Shown here: positions 37,152 through 45,764 of the stretch, one piece after another
Layout of the letters: every line of letters begins with the position of its first letter
Position numbering within the stretch: position 1 is the first letter of the stretch
Source: Paracoccaceae bacterium
GTDB taxonomy: Bacteria > Pseudomonadota > Alphaproteobacteria > Rhodobacterales > Rhodobacteraceae
DNA length: 64,000 nucleotides
Assembly (NCBI GenBank): GCA_022822495.1
Contig: JAJEBQ010000052.1
Span: 33,174-97,173 of the forward strand
Direction of reading: 5' to 3'
Position numbers and translations under genes: made by a program
The notes under the pieces: generated by a model
Databases searched by the model: none
What the model saw: only the letters and a program-made list of their open reading frames with translations
Told to the model about the DNA's origin: nothing

Positions 37152-38997
37152 CCCTACATTAGAGACTCACCCAACGCGCCTGAAGATGGCCAATCGGTTG
37201 CGTTCAGCAACAACAGTAGGTGTTCTCCTCGTCAGTGTCCTGGCACTCACCCTTTTGTTTGGCAACACAGGTGAGCGGATCGCTTTGCAAATGTGTGTGA
37301 ATGTTGCTGCTGTCGTGGCGTTAGCGGTCTACTGTGGCAATACTGGAAATGTATCCTTTGGACACGGAGCGTTCATGACAATTGGTGCTTATTTGTCGGG
37401 TATTTTAACCATGCCAACGGCACTCCAGGGTTCGGCACTCCCGCAACTTCCCAAATTTCTTGCTGGACATGAATTAACCGTCTTGGTAGCTCTGCCTTTT
37501 GTTGCTACTGCCGGCCTTGGAGTCGCCATTTTAACAGGATTTGCCATTGCGCGTCTCAAAGAAGCTTCCGCTGCCATTGCAACGCTTGGGCTTCTGATAA
37601 TCGTGCACAGTATCGCGGTAAGTGCACGTGAAATTACTCGTGGCAGTCAAACTTTTTATGGTGTGCCAAGAATTACTGATACTCTATTTGTCTTGAGTGC
37701 GGCGGTAATTTTCATTTTGATTGCTCGCGCTTATCGGGAAAGTCGCTGGGGATTCTTTGCTCGAGCGGTGCGTGACGACGAAGATGCCGCGACCGCCTTA
37801 GGCATTGTCCCTTTTCGTGCGCGGTTCATTGCCTGGTGTCTTTCTGGTGCCATGGCCACTGTTGCCGGAGCACTCCAGGGGCATGTTCTTGGTGCCTTCT
37901 CCCCCGCATCCTTCTATCTTAGTCTTGTTTTTGCACAAATTGTGATGATGATCGTCGGTGGTATGAGCTCAGTCGGTGGTGCGGTCGTAGGGGTCATCGC
38001 AGTGACGATGTTACAAAACAGCGTACGCAATCTTGAAGGCGGCTTTTCTGTAGCAGGTTTTGTGCTACCGGAGGTCTTTGGTTTGACAACTGTTGCCCTT
38101 GGACTTGCGATTCTGCTCATTATCTGGCTACGACCCCAAGGCATTGTTGGCATGTTCGAACTGGGACCTGAGGCGGATTCAGGGGTTCTACGCAAGTTCT
38201 CCCGTCGATCTGAACCCGCATCAAATTCTGCACCCGTTGGAGACGAACAGCTTGTTGTGAGTGGTCTTTCAAAAAGTTTTGCCGGGGTGACCGCCGTCAA
38301 TGATATCAGCCTGTCCGTGCCGACCGGTCAAATCACCGGATTAATCGGACCAAACGGGGCCGGAAAATCAACGCTAATCAATCTGATGACCCGCCAATAT
38401 AACGCCGATGCTGGCCGTACGCATATGGGGATGGCAGATTTTACACATCTTCCTAGGCATGCCGTTATTCGTCGTGGTGTGGCGCGGAGTTTTCAAAATC
38501 TACGACTATTTCATGGACTGACGGCTTTTGAAAATGTGCTCGTGGCCGCTTTTGCGACTGGCCATACCCGCCGGACTGCCGAAGCAATTGCACTACGAGA
38601 ACTCACCGCGTTTGATTTGGCTGATATTGCCGGGATGCAGGCCGAAAAACTCCCTTATGGAGCGCGTAAACGGCTAGAAATCACCCGTGCGTTAGCACAA
38701 GATCCCACAATGCTCTTGCTAGATGAGCCCGCTGCGGGGATGAACCCGGCCGAGACCGAGGATCTCGCTAGCCGCCTTGACGCAGTGGGACGTAATCGTA
38801 ACATCGGTATTCTGCTCATTGATCATGACCTACGATTTGTGAATCGTTTGGCTGATCGCATTGTAGTGATGAACCGCGGACATAAGATCGCGGAAGGAAC
38901 ACCGAAAGAAGTTCGGACCAATGCCCATGTCATTGAGGCCTATATTGGCTGGGGCAGAACTGCCCAGACAGCCATAAGTAAACCTATAACCGTTTAA
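37141..38997 (+). CDS. Liv-type ABC transporter, fused LivM permease and LivG ATPase
   Basis: One 618-residue chain joins two subunits. Residues about 15–340 are a LivM-type permease with roughly ten hydrophobic segments and VSFGHGAFMTIGAY near 72 and the EAA-like RDDEDAATALGI near 215. Residues about 370–610 are a LivG ATPase: Walker A GPNGAGKST near 402, Q-loop ARSFQNLRLF near 448, signature LPYGARKRLEI near 502, Walker B MLLLDEPAAGMNPAE near 525 and H-loop LLIDHDLRF. The linker carries no extra domain. The start is TTG 37141, inside the end of the upstream gene; ATG 37186 is an alternative. Separate livM and livG genes are the rule; the fusion fixes a 1:1 ratio. Confidence 0.88.
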   Translation: MINNPTLETHPTRLKMANRLRSATTVGVLLVSVLALTLLFGNTGERIALQMCVNVAAVVALAVYCGNTGNVSFGHGAFMTIGAYLSGILTMPTALQGSALPQLPKFLAGHELTVLVALPFVATAGLGVAILTGFAIARLKEASAAIATLGLLIIVHSIAVSAREITRGSQTFYGVPRITDTLFVLSAAVIFILIARAYRESRWGFFARAVRDDEDAATALGIVPFRARFIAWCLSGAMATVAGALQGHVLGAFSPASFYLSLVFAQIVMMIVGGMSSVGGAVVGVIAVTMLQNSVRNLEGGFSVAGFVLPEVFGLTTVALGLAILLIIWLRPQGIVGMFELGPEADSGVLRKFSRRSEPASNSAPVGDEQLVVSGLSKSFAGVTAVNDISLSVPTGQITGLIGPNGAGKSTLINLMTRQYNADAGRTHMGMADFTHLPRHAVIRRGVARSFQNLRLFHGLTAFENVLVAAFATGHTRRTAEAIALRELTAFDLADIAGMQAEKLPYGARKRLEITRALAQDPTMLLLDEPAAGMNPAETEDLASRLDAVGRNRNIGILLIDHDLRFVNRLADRIVVMNRGHKIAEGTPKEVRTNAHVIEAYIGWGRTAQTAISKPITV

Positions 38998-39018
38998 ACA
39001 ACCAGAAGGAGTTTTGAA

Positions 39019-40164
39019 ATGAAAAATACACTGTTACTAACATCCGCCATTGCTGTGCTCACCGCTACGGCATGGGCGGAAGAATATGTCATCGGGGTAA
39101 TGTCGGCCCAATCAGGCTACCTTGCACCATACGACGGTCCAGCTTACGCAGGCTTTCAATTCTGCATTGATGAAATGAACGCCAATGGTGGACTGAACGG
39201 AACCTTACCGGCTAAATTGATTGTCAAAGATACCCGATCAGATATTGCTGTGGGTGTTCAGGTAGTTCAGGAAATGATTGATGAAGGCGCACAGTTTGTC
39301 GTTTCTTCAGCGGACGCGGACCCAACAATAGCCGCTGCACAAATTACTGCTGCCGGCATGATTCCAACCATGACTTTTGCTGGAACGGCTCCGGTCCTAA
39401 CTCAAGTTGGCTCGCATGTCTTTGGGAGTTATCCCGCAGATAACCAACAGGCTACAGTTCTTGCGGGATTTGCCCGCAATGAGGGTTTTCAAAATGTCTG
39501 GCTCCTCAAGTCACCTGATAGTGCCTATACGCTCGGTGGTCCTGAATATTTTGGTGAGGCTTTTACTAAACTTGGCGGTACAGTCGTTGGTGAAAGCATC
39601 TATTCACTGAATCAACCTGACTTTTCAGCCATAGTCACAACAATCAAGGGTGCCGATAACCAGCCAGATTTAATCGTTACTTGGGCCTGGGAGCCAGATT
39701 TTCCTGCCTTCATCCGGGCTTTACGTGGTGCGGGTGTGGATACACAAGTGATGGGTGGTGATGTGTTAGATACCCCTACTGTACGTGGCCTCGGCGATGT
39801 GGTTGACGGCGTGATTCATACATCTGGCGGATATCCCGATGAAGGATCAGCCTATGCTGATTTTATAAGCCGTTTTGAGGATGCCACGGGCACAACACCA
39901 GACAACAACTATTATGTCAATGGCTGTGATATTGCGCATATGATAGAACAGGCGATTGACTCTGCAGGATCCACTGATCCTGCCGCAGTCAGTGCAGCAA
40001 TGGCTGAAATCAAAGATGGTAAAGGTGTCATGTCGAACTTTACCTTCGCTGGTACTGACCGAATGCCGTTACGTGATGTCGTTGTTGCTCGGATCAATGC
40101 CAACGGTGATAAGGAATTCATTCTGCGTCAATCAGCGGATCCTGCGATCCTGCCACAACCCTAA
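39019..40164 (+). CDS. Liv-type periplasmic substrate-binding protein
   Basis: A signal peptide (MKNTLLLTSAIAVLTATAWA) precedes a type I periplasmic binding fold: EYVIGVMSAQSGYLAPYDG, a hinge and two lobes, ending with GDKEFILRQ. Length is 381 residues. GAQFVVSSADADPTIAAA near 92 and YPADNQQATVLAGFA near 135 line the ligand pocket region. It follows the permease-ATPase fusion by 21 bases with AAGGAG before its ATG. The ligand is likely an amino acid or amide, in line with the hydrolases upstream; not provable here. Confidence 0.85.
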   Translation: MKNTLLLTSAIAVLTATAWAEEYVIGVMSAQSGYLAPYDGPAYAGFQFCIDEMNANGGLNGTLPAKLIVKDTRSDIAVGVQVVQEMIDEGAQFVVSSADADPTIAAAQITAAGMIPTMTFAGTAPVLTQVGSHVFGSYPADNQQATVLAGFARNEGFQNVWLLKSPDSAYTLGGPEYFGEAFTKLGGTVVGESIYSLNQPDFSAIVTTIKGADNQPDLIVTWAWEPDFPAFIRALRGAGVDTQVMGGDVLDTPTVRGLGDVVDGVIHTSGGYPDEGSAYADFISRFEDATGTTPDNNYYVNGCDIAHMIEQAIDSAGSTDPAAVSAAMAEIKDGKGVMSNFTFAGTDRMPLRDVVVARINANGDKEFILRQSADPAILPQP

Positions 40165-40174
40165 CACTGATCAA

Positions 40175-40888
40175 GTGGATATCGCTCTTGAGACAGAGGC
40201 ACTTGATGTGCGGTATGGCCAGATTCAGGCGGTACGTAGCATTAATCTTGTGGTTCCTAAGGCATGTATCACAGCTCTACTCGGCGCTAACGGAGCAGGC
40301 AAAACAAGCACTGTTATGGCCATTGCTGGAGTCGTGCCGAATGTTTCGGGAAAAGTATCTATCTTTGGTCAAGACATGACTGGAGCAACGCCCGATACGA
40401 TTATTCGTGCGGGCGTTGCCATAACGCCGGAGGGACGACGCATCTTTGCCTCCCTATCGGTGGAAGAAAATCTTATCCTTGCAGGGGCGGCGACAACCAA
40501 ATCCACAACATCGGCTGAACGTCGGGCAATGATGATGGAACGTTTTCCGATCTTAGGAGAGCGTCGACGGCAACTAGCCGGACTCCTATCTGGGGGAGAA
40601 CAGCAGATGCTAGCAGTAGCAAGGGCGTTAATGAGCGGACCTCGTTTGATCCTCATGGATGAACCCTCACTTGGTCTTGCGCCACAAATGGTTGACACCA
40701 TGTTTGCAATCATTGAGGAACTCCGGGCCGAGGGAATTTCAATTCTTCTCGTTGAACAAAATGCTTCCCTTGCGCTTGAAATAGCTGACCATGCGGTTGT
40801 CCTGGCCAACGGGAAAGTTGCCGCGGCTGGCACACCATCTGAAATCGTTGGACAAGACATTCTGAAATCAGCGTATTTGGCAGCCTGA
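40175..40888 (+). CDS. Liv-type ABC transporter ATPase (LivF)
   Basis: Walker A GANGAGKTST near residue 41, Q-loop TPEGRRIFASLSVEENL near 85, signature LSGGEQQML near 138, Walker B LILMDEPSLGLAP near 158 and the H-loop replacement LLVEQNASLAL are the LivF pattern. I chose GTG 40175, ten bases after the binding-protein stop, because upstream codons in this frame overlap that gene and do not resemble a LivF start. About 237 residues, normal length. Confidence 0.88.
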   Translation: MDIALETEALDVRYGQIQAVRSINLVVPKACITALLGANGAGKTSTVMAIAGVVPNVSGKVSIFGQDMTGATPDTIIRAGVAITPEGRRIFASLSVEENLILAGAATTKSTTSAERRAMMMERFPILGERRRQLAGLLSGGEQQMLAVARALMSGPRLILMDEPSLGLAPQMVDTMFAIIEELRAEGISILLVEQNASLALEIADHAVVLANGKVAAAGTPSEIVGQDILKSAYLAA

Positions 40889-40891
40889 ACA

Positions 40892-41779
40892 ATGGACATT
40901 TGGCTCCAACAATTCATAAATGCACTGAGCCTTGGTGGAATCTATGCAATGTTAGCTCTTGGACTGGCGATTGTCTTCTCCATTGCACGGCTTATCAACT
41001 TTGCTCATGGTGAAATTATGACCTTCGGAGGTTATGGCATTTTCCTCTCTATGGCCTTGGACTTTCCAATTCTTGTGACACTGACAGTCGGGATTGCTGC
41101 CGCCGTGGTAATGGCACTGATGATGGAACGGGTCGCTTTTCGGGCAATGCGTGGGGCAAGTATAATTTCACTTTTAATTACTAGCCTTGCTGTCTCGGAA
41201 ATTCTTAAGGTTCTTTTCCAAAACTTTATCTCTCCTCGACCTGTCCCGATTTCCTTTCCATCCTTGTGGTCGGGGTCGTACCAGATTGGAGAAATGACGA
41301 TTGGTGTGGCACCAACGGTTTCAATCATCGTCACAATTTCGGCTCTTGGCGGGCTAACATTTTTCCTGCGACATACAGCAACCGGTATGTCTATGCGTGC
41401 CGCAGCCGAAGATTTCGAAATGCTCCGGCTTTTAGGTGTTCGGGCGAACCGCATCATTGCTGTGTCCTTTGCGCTTTCGGGCCTACTTGCTGGTATCGCA
41501 GCGGTAATCTGGACGGCCCAGCGTGGGTCGGTTGATCCTATGATGGGAACCTTTCCTGTGCTGAAAGCCTTTATCGCCACGGTTCTTGGAGGACTGGGTA
41601 GCCTGAATGGTGCCGTTCTTGGTGGTTTTGTGGTGGGCATACTTGAAGTATTGGCACAAGCATTTCTGCTTGACAGTCTTGCTCCTTATCGTGATGCAAT
41701 CGTTTTGAGCATCGTCATCATATTGCTTCTCATCAGACCCGATGGTCTGTTGCCAGCGAGAGATGGTACCCGATCATAA
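40892..41779 (+). CDS. Liv-type ABC transporter permease (LivH)
   Basis: A 295-residue membrane protein with about eight hydrophobic segments and LivH marks: LSLGGIYAMLALGLAIVFSI at the N-terminus, LINFAHGEIMTFGGYG near 37 and the cytoplasmic coupling loop MRAAAEDFEMLRLLGVR near 172. The ATG is three bases after the livF stop. It closes the plus-strand arm; 66 bases later begins the tail of the next, oppositely oriented operon. Confidence 0.9.
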   Translation: MDIWLQQFINALSLGGIYAMLALGLAIVFSIARLINFAHGEIMTFGGYGIFLSMALDFPILVTLTVGIAAAVVMALMMERVAFRAMRGASIISLLITSLAVSEILKVLFQNFISPRPVPISFPSLWSGSYQIGEMTIGVAPTVSIIVTISALGGLTFFLRHTATGMSMRAAAEDFEMLRLLGVRANRIIAVSFALSGLLAGIAAVIWTAQRGSVDPMMGTFPVLKAFIATVLGGLGSLNGAVLGGFVVGILEVLAQAFLLDSLAPYRDAIVLSIVIILLLIRPDGLLPARDGTRS

Positions 41780-41845
41780 GTTGGGAATATAATAATTCCA
41801 TGAGTTCTACAAAACGAGTATTTGTCAACCCAGCTGGAACGTTTG

Positions 41846-42451
41846 TTAACTTTCCCCAGCTAAAAGGAGGCAGGCTCCCAGAATCTTTCTTGTATCATCG
41901 AAAATGGGATATTTTTCACCCTTCCACCTACTGTACAAGCGAAAGGGAGCTTCCTTACCCAAAGCATAATTTCCAAGACATTGGCCGGTCTCAAGGGTAA
42001 AATTTAACAATCTGGAAGTTACATTCTGCCGATACTGGTCCCAATGCAACGCCTCCATACGAACATGAAACAAGGAACTTCGTCCACGTGGTTTAATTTC
42101 CAAATCGGTCCAATCGAACTTGCTCAAATCTAGCCACCGGTCCTCAAGTTTCCTAAAATGCTTTCTTGCAATGTTTCTAAACCCTATGCGCTCGCAAATA
42201 TATACGACGTTTGCCTGACTGGTGAGACTTCTTAGATCAGTGGGTTTGAAACATATCGTGGCCAATAAACCGGCCAAAATAAAATAACCTGAAGCAACAA
42301 CAAGATTCCCTTCCTGTTGTCTTGTATTACCCTTTTCTTGCAATCGTTCCCAGTGCAGATCGGGAGGATTCCAGCCGCTGTTGACTGCGGCTTGCAACTC
42401 TTGATCATTATTAAATACCAAGATAGGCTGCCTTGACTTGCTCATTGTCAT
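41846..42451 (-). CDS. Hypothetical protein at the end of the second Liv operon
   Basis: About 200 residues from ATG 42451 (ATG 42445 is equally good). It overlaps the end of livF by about 40 bases, so it is co-translated with the transporter genes. Visible are a polar N-terminus (SRQPILVFNNDQELQAAVNS), one short hydrophobic stretch near residue 50 (SGYFILAGLLATICF) and a tryptophan-rich, basic C-terminal half (LEDRWLDLSKFDWTDLEI, EALHWDQYRQNV). I recognise no family. Its constant position would suggest an accessory of the transporter or of the substrate pathway. Confidence 0.55.
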   Translation of the reverse strand: MTMSKSRQPILVFNNDQELQAAVNSGWNPPDLHWERLQEKGNTRQQEGNLVVASGYFILAGLLATICFKPTDLRSLTSQANVVYICERIGFRNIARKHFRKLEDRWLDLSKFDWTDLEIKPRGRSSLFHVRMEALHWDQYRQNVTSRLLNFTLETGQCLGNYALGKEAPFRLYSRWKGEKYPIFDDTRKILGACLLLAGES

Positions 42452-43118
42452 GAAGCTCTTCGGCGGGGCCCTCAAGTACAATTTGTCCGTTCTCAAGGAC
42501 ATAGGCATAATTAGCCAAGTTCAGGGCCAGTTCGGCATTTTGTTCGACGAGGAGAATAGTTACTCCATTTTCCCTGATCTGCTCAATGATTTTTCTGATT
42601 TCATCAACAATTACCGGAGCCAAACCCATGGAAGGTTCGTCCATGAGCAACATTTTTGGTTTGGCCATCAACGCTCTGCCAATAGCTAACATTTGCTGTT
42701 CACCCCCTGAAAGCGTTTTGGCATTCTTGGACCGTCTGTTTCTGAGAATGGGAAATTGATTGAAAATATCCTTAAGATTCTTCTCAACTTCAGTTTTATC
42801 CTTCCTCAGAAAAGCCCCGGTACGAAGGTTTTCTTCTACTGTCATATCAGGAAAAATCCGTCGCCCCTCAGGAACATGACTTATACCCATTGAAACTATT
42901 TTATTGGCTGGCAGATCATTTATTCTCTGACCATCAAAATGAATTGAACCTGATTTTAAATTGACCAGACCGGAAATTGATCGCAATGTCGTCGACTTGC
43001 CAGCACCGTTTGCACCAATTATGGTCACAACTTGAGCTTTCCTCACCTGCATGGAAATATTCCTCAAAACCTGTACCGGTCCATAGGAAACAATAAGGTC
43101 TTTTAACTCAAGTAGCAT
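42411..43118 (-). CDS. Liv-type ABC transporter ATPase (LivF)
   Basis: A 235-residue ATPase with Walker A GANGAGKSTTL near 34, Q-loop VPEGRRIFPDMTVEENL near 78, signature LSGGEQQML near 133, Walker B MLLMDEPSMGLAP near 153 and LLVEQNAELAL after. Its start overlaps the livG stop by about 11 bases. It belongs to the five-gene operon binding protein–livH–livM–livG–livF that runs away from tmm. Confidence 0.9.
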   Translation of the reverse strand: MLLELKDLIVSYGPVQVLRNISMQVRKAQVVTIIGANGAGKSTTLRSISGLVNLKSGSIHFDGQRINDLPANKIVSMGISHVPEGRRIFPDMTVEENLRTGAFLRKDKTEVEKNLKDIFNQFPILRNRRSKNAKTLSGGEQQMLAIGRALMAKPKMLLMDEPSMGLAPVIVDEIRKIIEQIRENGVTILLVEQNAELALNLANYAYVLENGQIVLEGPAEELHDNEQVKAAYLGI

Positions 43119-43878
43119 GGTTACGTGTCCCCAGGTAAGCTTCTATCACATCAGGGTGATTTCGAATTTCAAGGGGTTTCCCCTCGGTGAGAAGCTTGCC
43201 AAAATTCATGACGGTAATGCGATCACACAACCCCATAATAGCCGTCATATCATGTTCAACCAGAAGAAGGGTCATGCCACTATCCCGTAATTTGGCCATC
43301 AACCCCATCATGGACTGGGTTTCTTCCGGGTTCATGCCGGTAAAAGGTTCATCAAGCAAGAGTATTTTTGGGTTGGAGGCCATGGCAACAGCCATTCCCA
43401 AAGTTCGTTGGTGCCCATGCGATAATTCACCTGCCAGATTGGAAGTAAAGGATTCCAAACCGAAAAATTCAAGCACTTCCCTGGAACGTTTTATTGCCTG
43501 GTCGCGAATTGCTCTTTCATTGCCGATTAACGCCGCCAGGAAATTGGGTTTAAACATCATGTGGGTTCCAACAAGAACATTTTCCAAAACAGACATTTCA
43601 GCAAAAAGCGTAGAGTGCTGGAAAGTTCTTATAACGCCTTTTCTGGCGACCCTGTACATCCCTAGGCCCGAAATCTCTTCATCGAAAAGTCTAACCGATC
43701 CTTGGGACGGTTTGTAAAAACCAGAAATCAAGTTGAACGTTGTTGTTTTACCTGCACCGTTAGGCCCGATAAGGCCATGAATGTGACCTTCCTTGACGAC
43801 AAAAGACAAGCCATTTACGGCCTTGATCCCGCCAAATTGCTTGCCAAGATCATTGACCTTCAGAATTTTAGACTCCAT
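43108..43878 (-). CDS. Liv-type ABC transporter ATPase (LivG)
   Basis: From ATG 43878, with AGGAAAGGA just upstream, it has about 256 residues. Walker A GPNGAGKTTTF near 36, Q-loop RTFQHSTLF near 84, signature LSHGHQRTLGMA near 143 (a variant of LSGGQ), Walker B ILLLDEPFTGMNPEE near 164, and H-loop LLVEHDMTA. The H-G-H-Q signature variant is common in LivG proteins for less usual ligands such as urea or amides. It overlaps livM by ten bases. Confidence 0.9.
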   Translation of the reverse strand: MESKILKVNDLGKQFGGIKAVNGLSFVVKEGHIHGLIGPNGAGKTTTFNLISGFYKPSQGSVRLFDEEISGLGMYRVARKGVIRTFQHSTLFAEMSVLENVLVGTHMMFKPNFLAALIGNERAIRDQAIKRSREVLEFFGLESFTSNLAGELSHGHQRTLGMAVAMASNPKILLLDEPFTGMNPEETQSMMGLMAKLRDSGMTLLLVEHDMTAIMGLCDRITVMNFGKLLTEGKPLEIRNHPDVIEAYLGTRNHAT

Positions 43879-44878
43879 TAGTCCTTTCCTTGACAATTTG
43901 GAGTTGTGCCCACGCCACGCCTCTTTTCACAACATCTTCCAGACCTTTTGGCATGAATAAGACCGAAACTATCAGTATAAGACCGTAGATCAATGGGCGT
44001 CCTTGTTCCAAACCCAATTCCCTTAGGACTATTTCGTTCAAGGCCGTCAGGGTAATGCATCCTATAATTGGACCGTACAGTGTGGTTGTTCCACCCACTA
44101 TGGCCCAGGTGAGTACAAAGACCATTTGCTCAATGTCAAAACCGTTTGGATTTACGGTTCCGATGTAATGGGCCAATAAGGTTCCTGCCAAGCCTGCAAA
44201 AGTGGAGGATATAACCAGAGCCAAGGTTCGATAATCACGGACATTGACCCCCGCAGATTCGGCTAACTTGTCCTGCCAATGCACGGCATGAAAAGTTAGA
44301 CCTATCAGGGATTTTTCGATACGCCACAGTATGACCAGACACAGCACCACAATAATAAGGGTAAAGTAGTAGTAATTGACCGGGTCAAAAAAATCTATTC
44401 GGATAAAGCCTAGATCAATATCTGGAAAAGGATCAATACGCTTTATTCCCTTCGGTCCGCCAAAGGGGTCACGAAAACGCTTCCAGAGAAGTCGAATGAT
44501 TTCCCCTGCAGCAAACGAGCCTATCAGAAAATAGAATCCCTTCATCCGAAACAATGGAAAACTTAGGCCCCAAGCGACCAACCCGGCCGTCAGCGCACCG
44601 ATAATCATGGATATAGGTACTGGAACACCCCATTCCTTACTGTAAAGGGCCGAGGCATATGCGCCCACCCCCATCATGACGACATGCCCGAGTGACCATT
44701 CCCCTGTAAGGGTTAACAATCGATAAGAGGATACAACGAGGATATTGATTGTTAGCACAACCAGAATTTCCCTTTGGGAATAACTCAAGCCATGGGGGAG
44801 AGCTATCAACACCAAAGTTAACAGGCCGATAAAGGCCATGAGCAATGCGTTTGACCTAGACACGATCCTGCGTACCAA
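43868..44878 (-). CDS. Liv-type ABC transporter permease (LivM)
   Basis: A 336-residue membrane protein with about nine hydrophobic segments, GEWSLGHVVMMGVGAYASAL near 57, the coupling loop DKLAESAGVNVRDYRTLAL near 203 and GGTTTLYGPIIG near 262. It overlaps livH by 23 bases and livG by 11, a tightly packed operon. Confidence 0.88.
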   Translation of the reverse strand: MVRRIVSRSNALLMAFIGLLTLVLIALPHGLSYSQREILVVLTINILVVSSYRLLTLTGEWSLGHVVMMGVGAYASALYSKEWGVPVPISMIIGALTAGLVAWGLSFPLFRMKGFYFLIGSFAAGEIIRLLWKRFRDPFGGPKGIKRIDPFPDIDLGFIRIDFFDPVNYYYFTLIIVVLCLVILWRIEKSLIGLTFHAVHWQDKLAESAGVNVRDYRTLALVISSTFAGLAGTLLAHYIGTVNPNGFDIEQMVFVLTWAIVGGTTTLYGPIIGCITLTALNEIVLRELGLEQGRPLIYGLILIVSVLFMPKGLEDVVKRGVAWAQLQIVKERTNGV

Positions 44879-45725
44879 ACATTCCCGTAGGTTTGATGAT
44901 TAAAACCAGTAACATAAGCGATAAACCGACTATGTCAGCAATCACTCCGTCAATGAAAGTCGTAATCACGGTGTGAATAAATGCGTAAGTTACCGAGGCT
45001 AAAACAGCACCTTCCAGCGAGCCGATACCGCCAACTATGATAACGATAAAAGCCGAAACGATGACCGAATGGCCAATTACCGGACTGACCGATATGACGG
45101 GAGCCGTTACACTGCCTGCCACACCCGCCAGAGCCGCCCCAATAAACATGGCAATTATGGAAACAGTTCGGGTTGAAATTCCCTGGAGCATGGCTGCCTC
45201 AGGATCCTGGGCACTTGCACGCAAGGCCCAACCAAATTTGGTTTTCTTTAGAAATAACCAGAGCGCAGTGAGACAAACGAATGCTGACAGTATAACAAAC
45301 AGCCTTTGAACTGGAAGCCTAACCTTTTCGGAAAGGATAATAACATCCTGGGTCACAGGTGGAACATGCTCCATTCGGACACCAAATCCTATTGTTATTG
45401 ATGCCTGTATCACCATCAGAAAACCAATGGATGCCACCAGACCTCCCAAGGGATTGTCCCTGAGGGGATGAAACATGGTAAATTCCATAAGAATGCCTAC
45501 GAGACCTACAAAAATAAGGCCTATAGCTACAACCAGAACGAACGGCATCTGTAAATTGGTGTACAAGGCGACCACAACATAGGCACCTAGCATAAACAAC
45601 TCGCCATGGGCGAAGTTGATAACGCCCATGACTCCAAATATTAAGACGAGTCCTACTGCTACAAGTGAAAGATAGGCAGCGGCAAACAGGGCATTAAGCC
45701 CCGTTTGCATCAAAAGCTCAATCAT
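44856..45725 (-). CDS. Liv-type ABC transporter permease (LivH)
   Basis: A 289-residue membrane protein. INFAHGELFMLGAYVVVAL near residue 36, the coupling loop ALRASAQDPEAAMLQGIS near 168 and GGIGSLEGAVLAS near 230 are LivH marks. It follows the binding-protein gene by 39 bases. Confidence 0.9.
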   Translation of the reverse strand: MIELLMQTGLNALFAAAYLSLVAVGLVLIFGVMGVINFAHGELFMLGAYVVVALYTNLQMPFVLVVAIGLIFVGLVGILMEFTMFHPLRDNPLGGLVASIGFLMVIQASITIGFGVRMEHVPPVTQDVIILSEKVRLPVQRLFVILSAFVCLTALWLFLKKTKFGWALRASAQDPEAAMLQGISTRTVSIIAMFIGAALAGVAGSVTAPVISVSPVIGHSVIVSAFIVIIVGGIGSLEGAVLASVTYAFIHTVITTFIDGVIADIVGLSLMLLVLIIKPTGMFGTQDRV

Positions 45726-45764
45726 TTGATTACATAACCAAGCTTGCTAAGTTTTGGGTACCGA

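Noticed and set aside
39956..40174. Upstream extension of the plus-strand LivF frame
   Set aside because: It lies wholly inside the binding-protein gene and does not look like a LivF N-terminus; GTG 40175 is a better start.
41032..41640. Long antisense ORF inside livH
   Set aside because: Typical shadow frame of a membrane-protein gene, with Pro/Arg/Thr-rich composition and no known motif.
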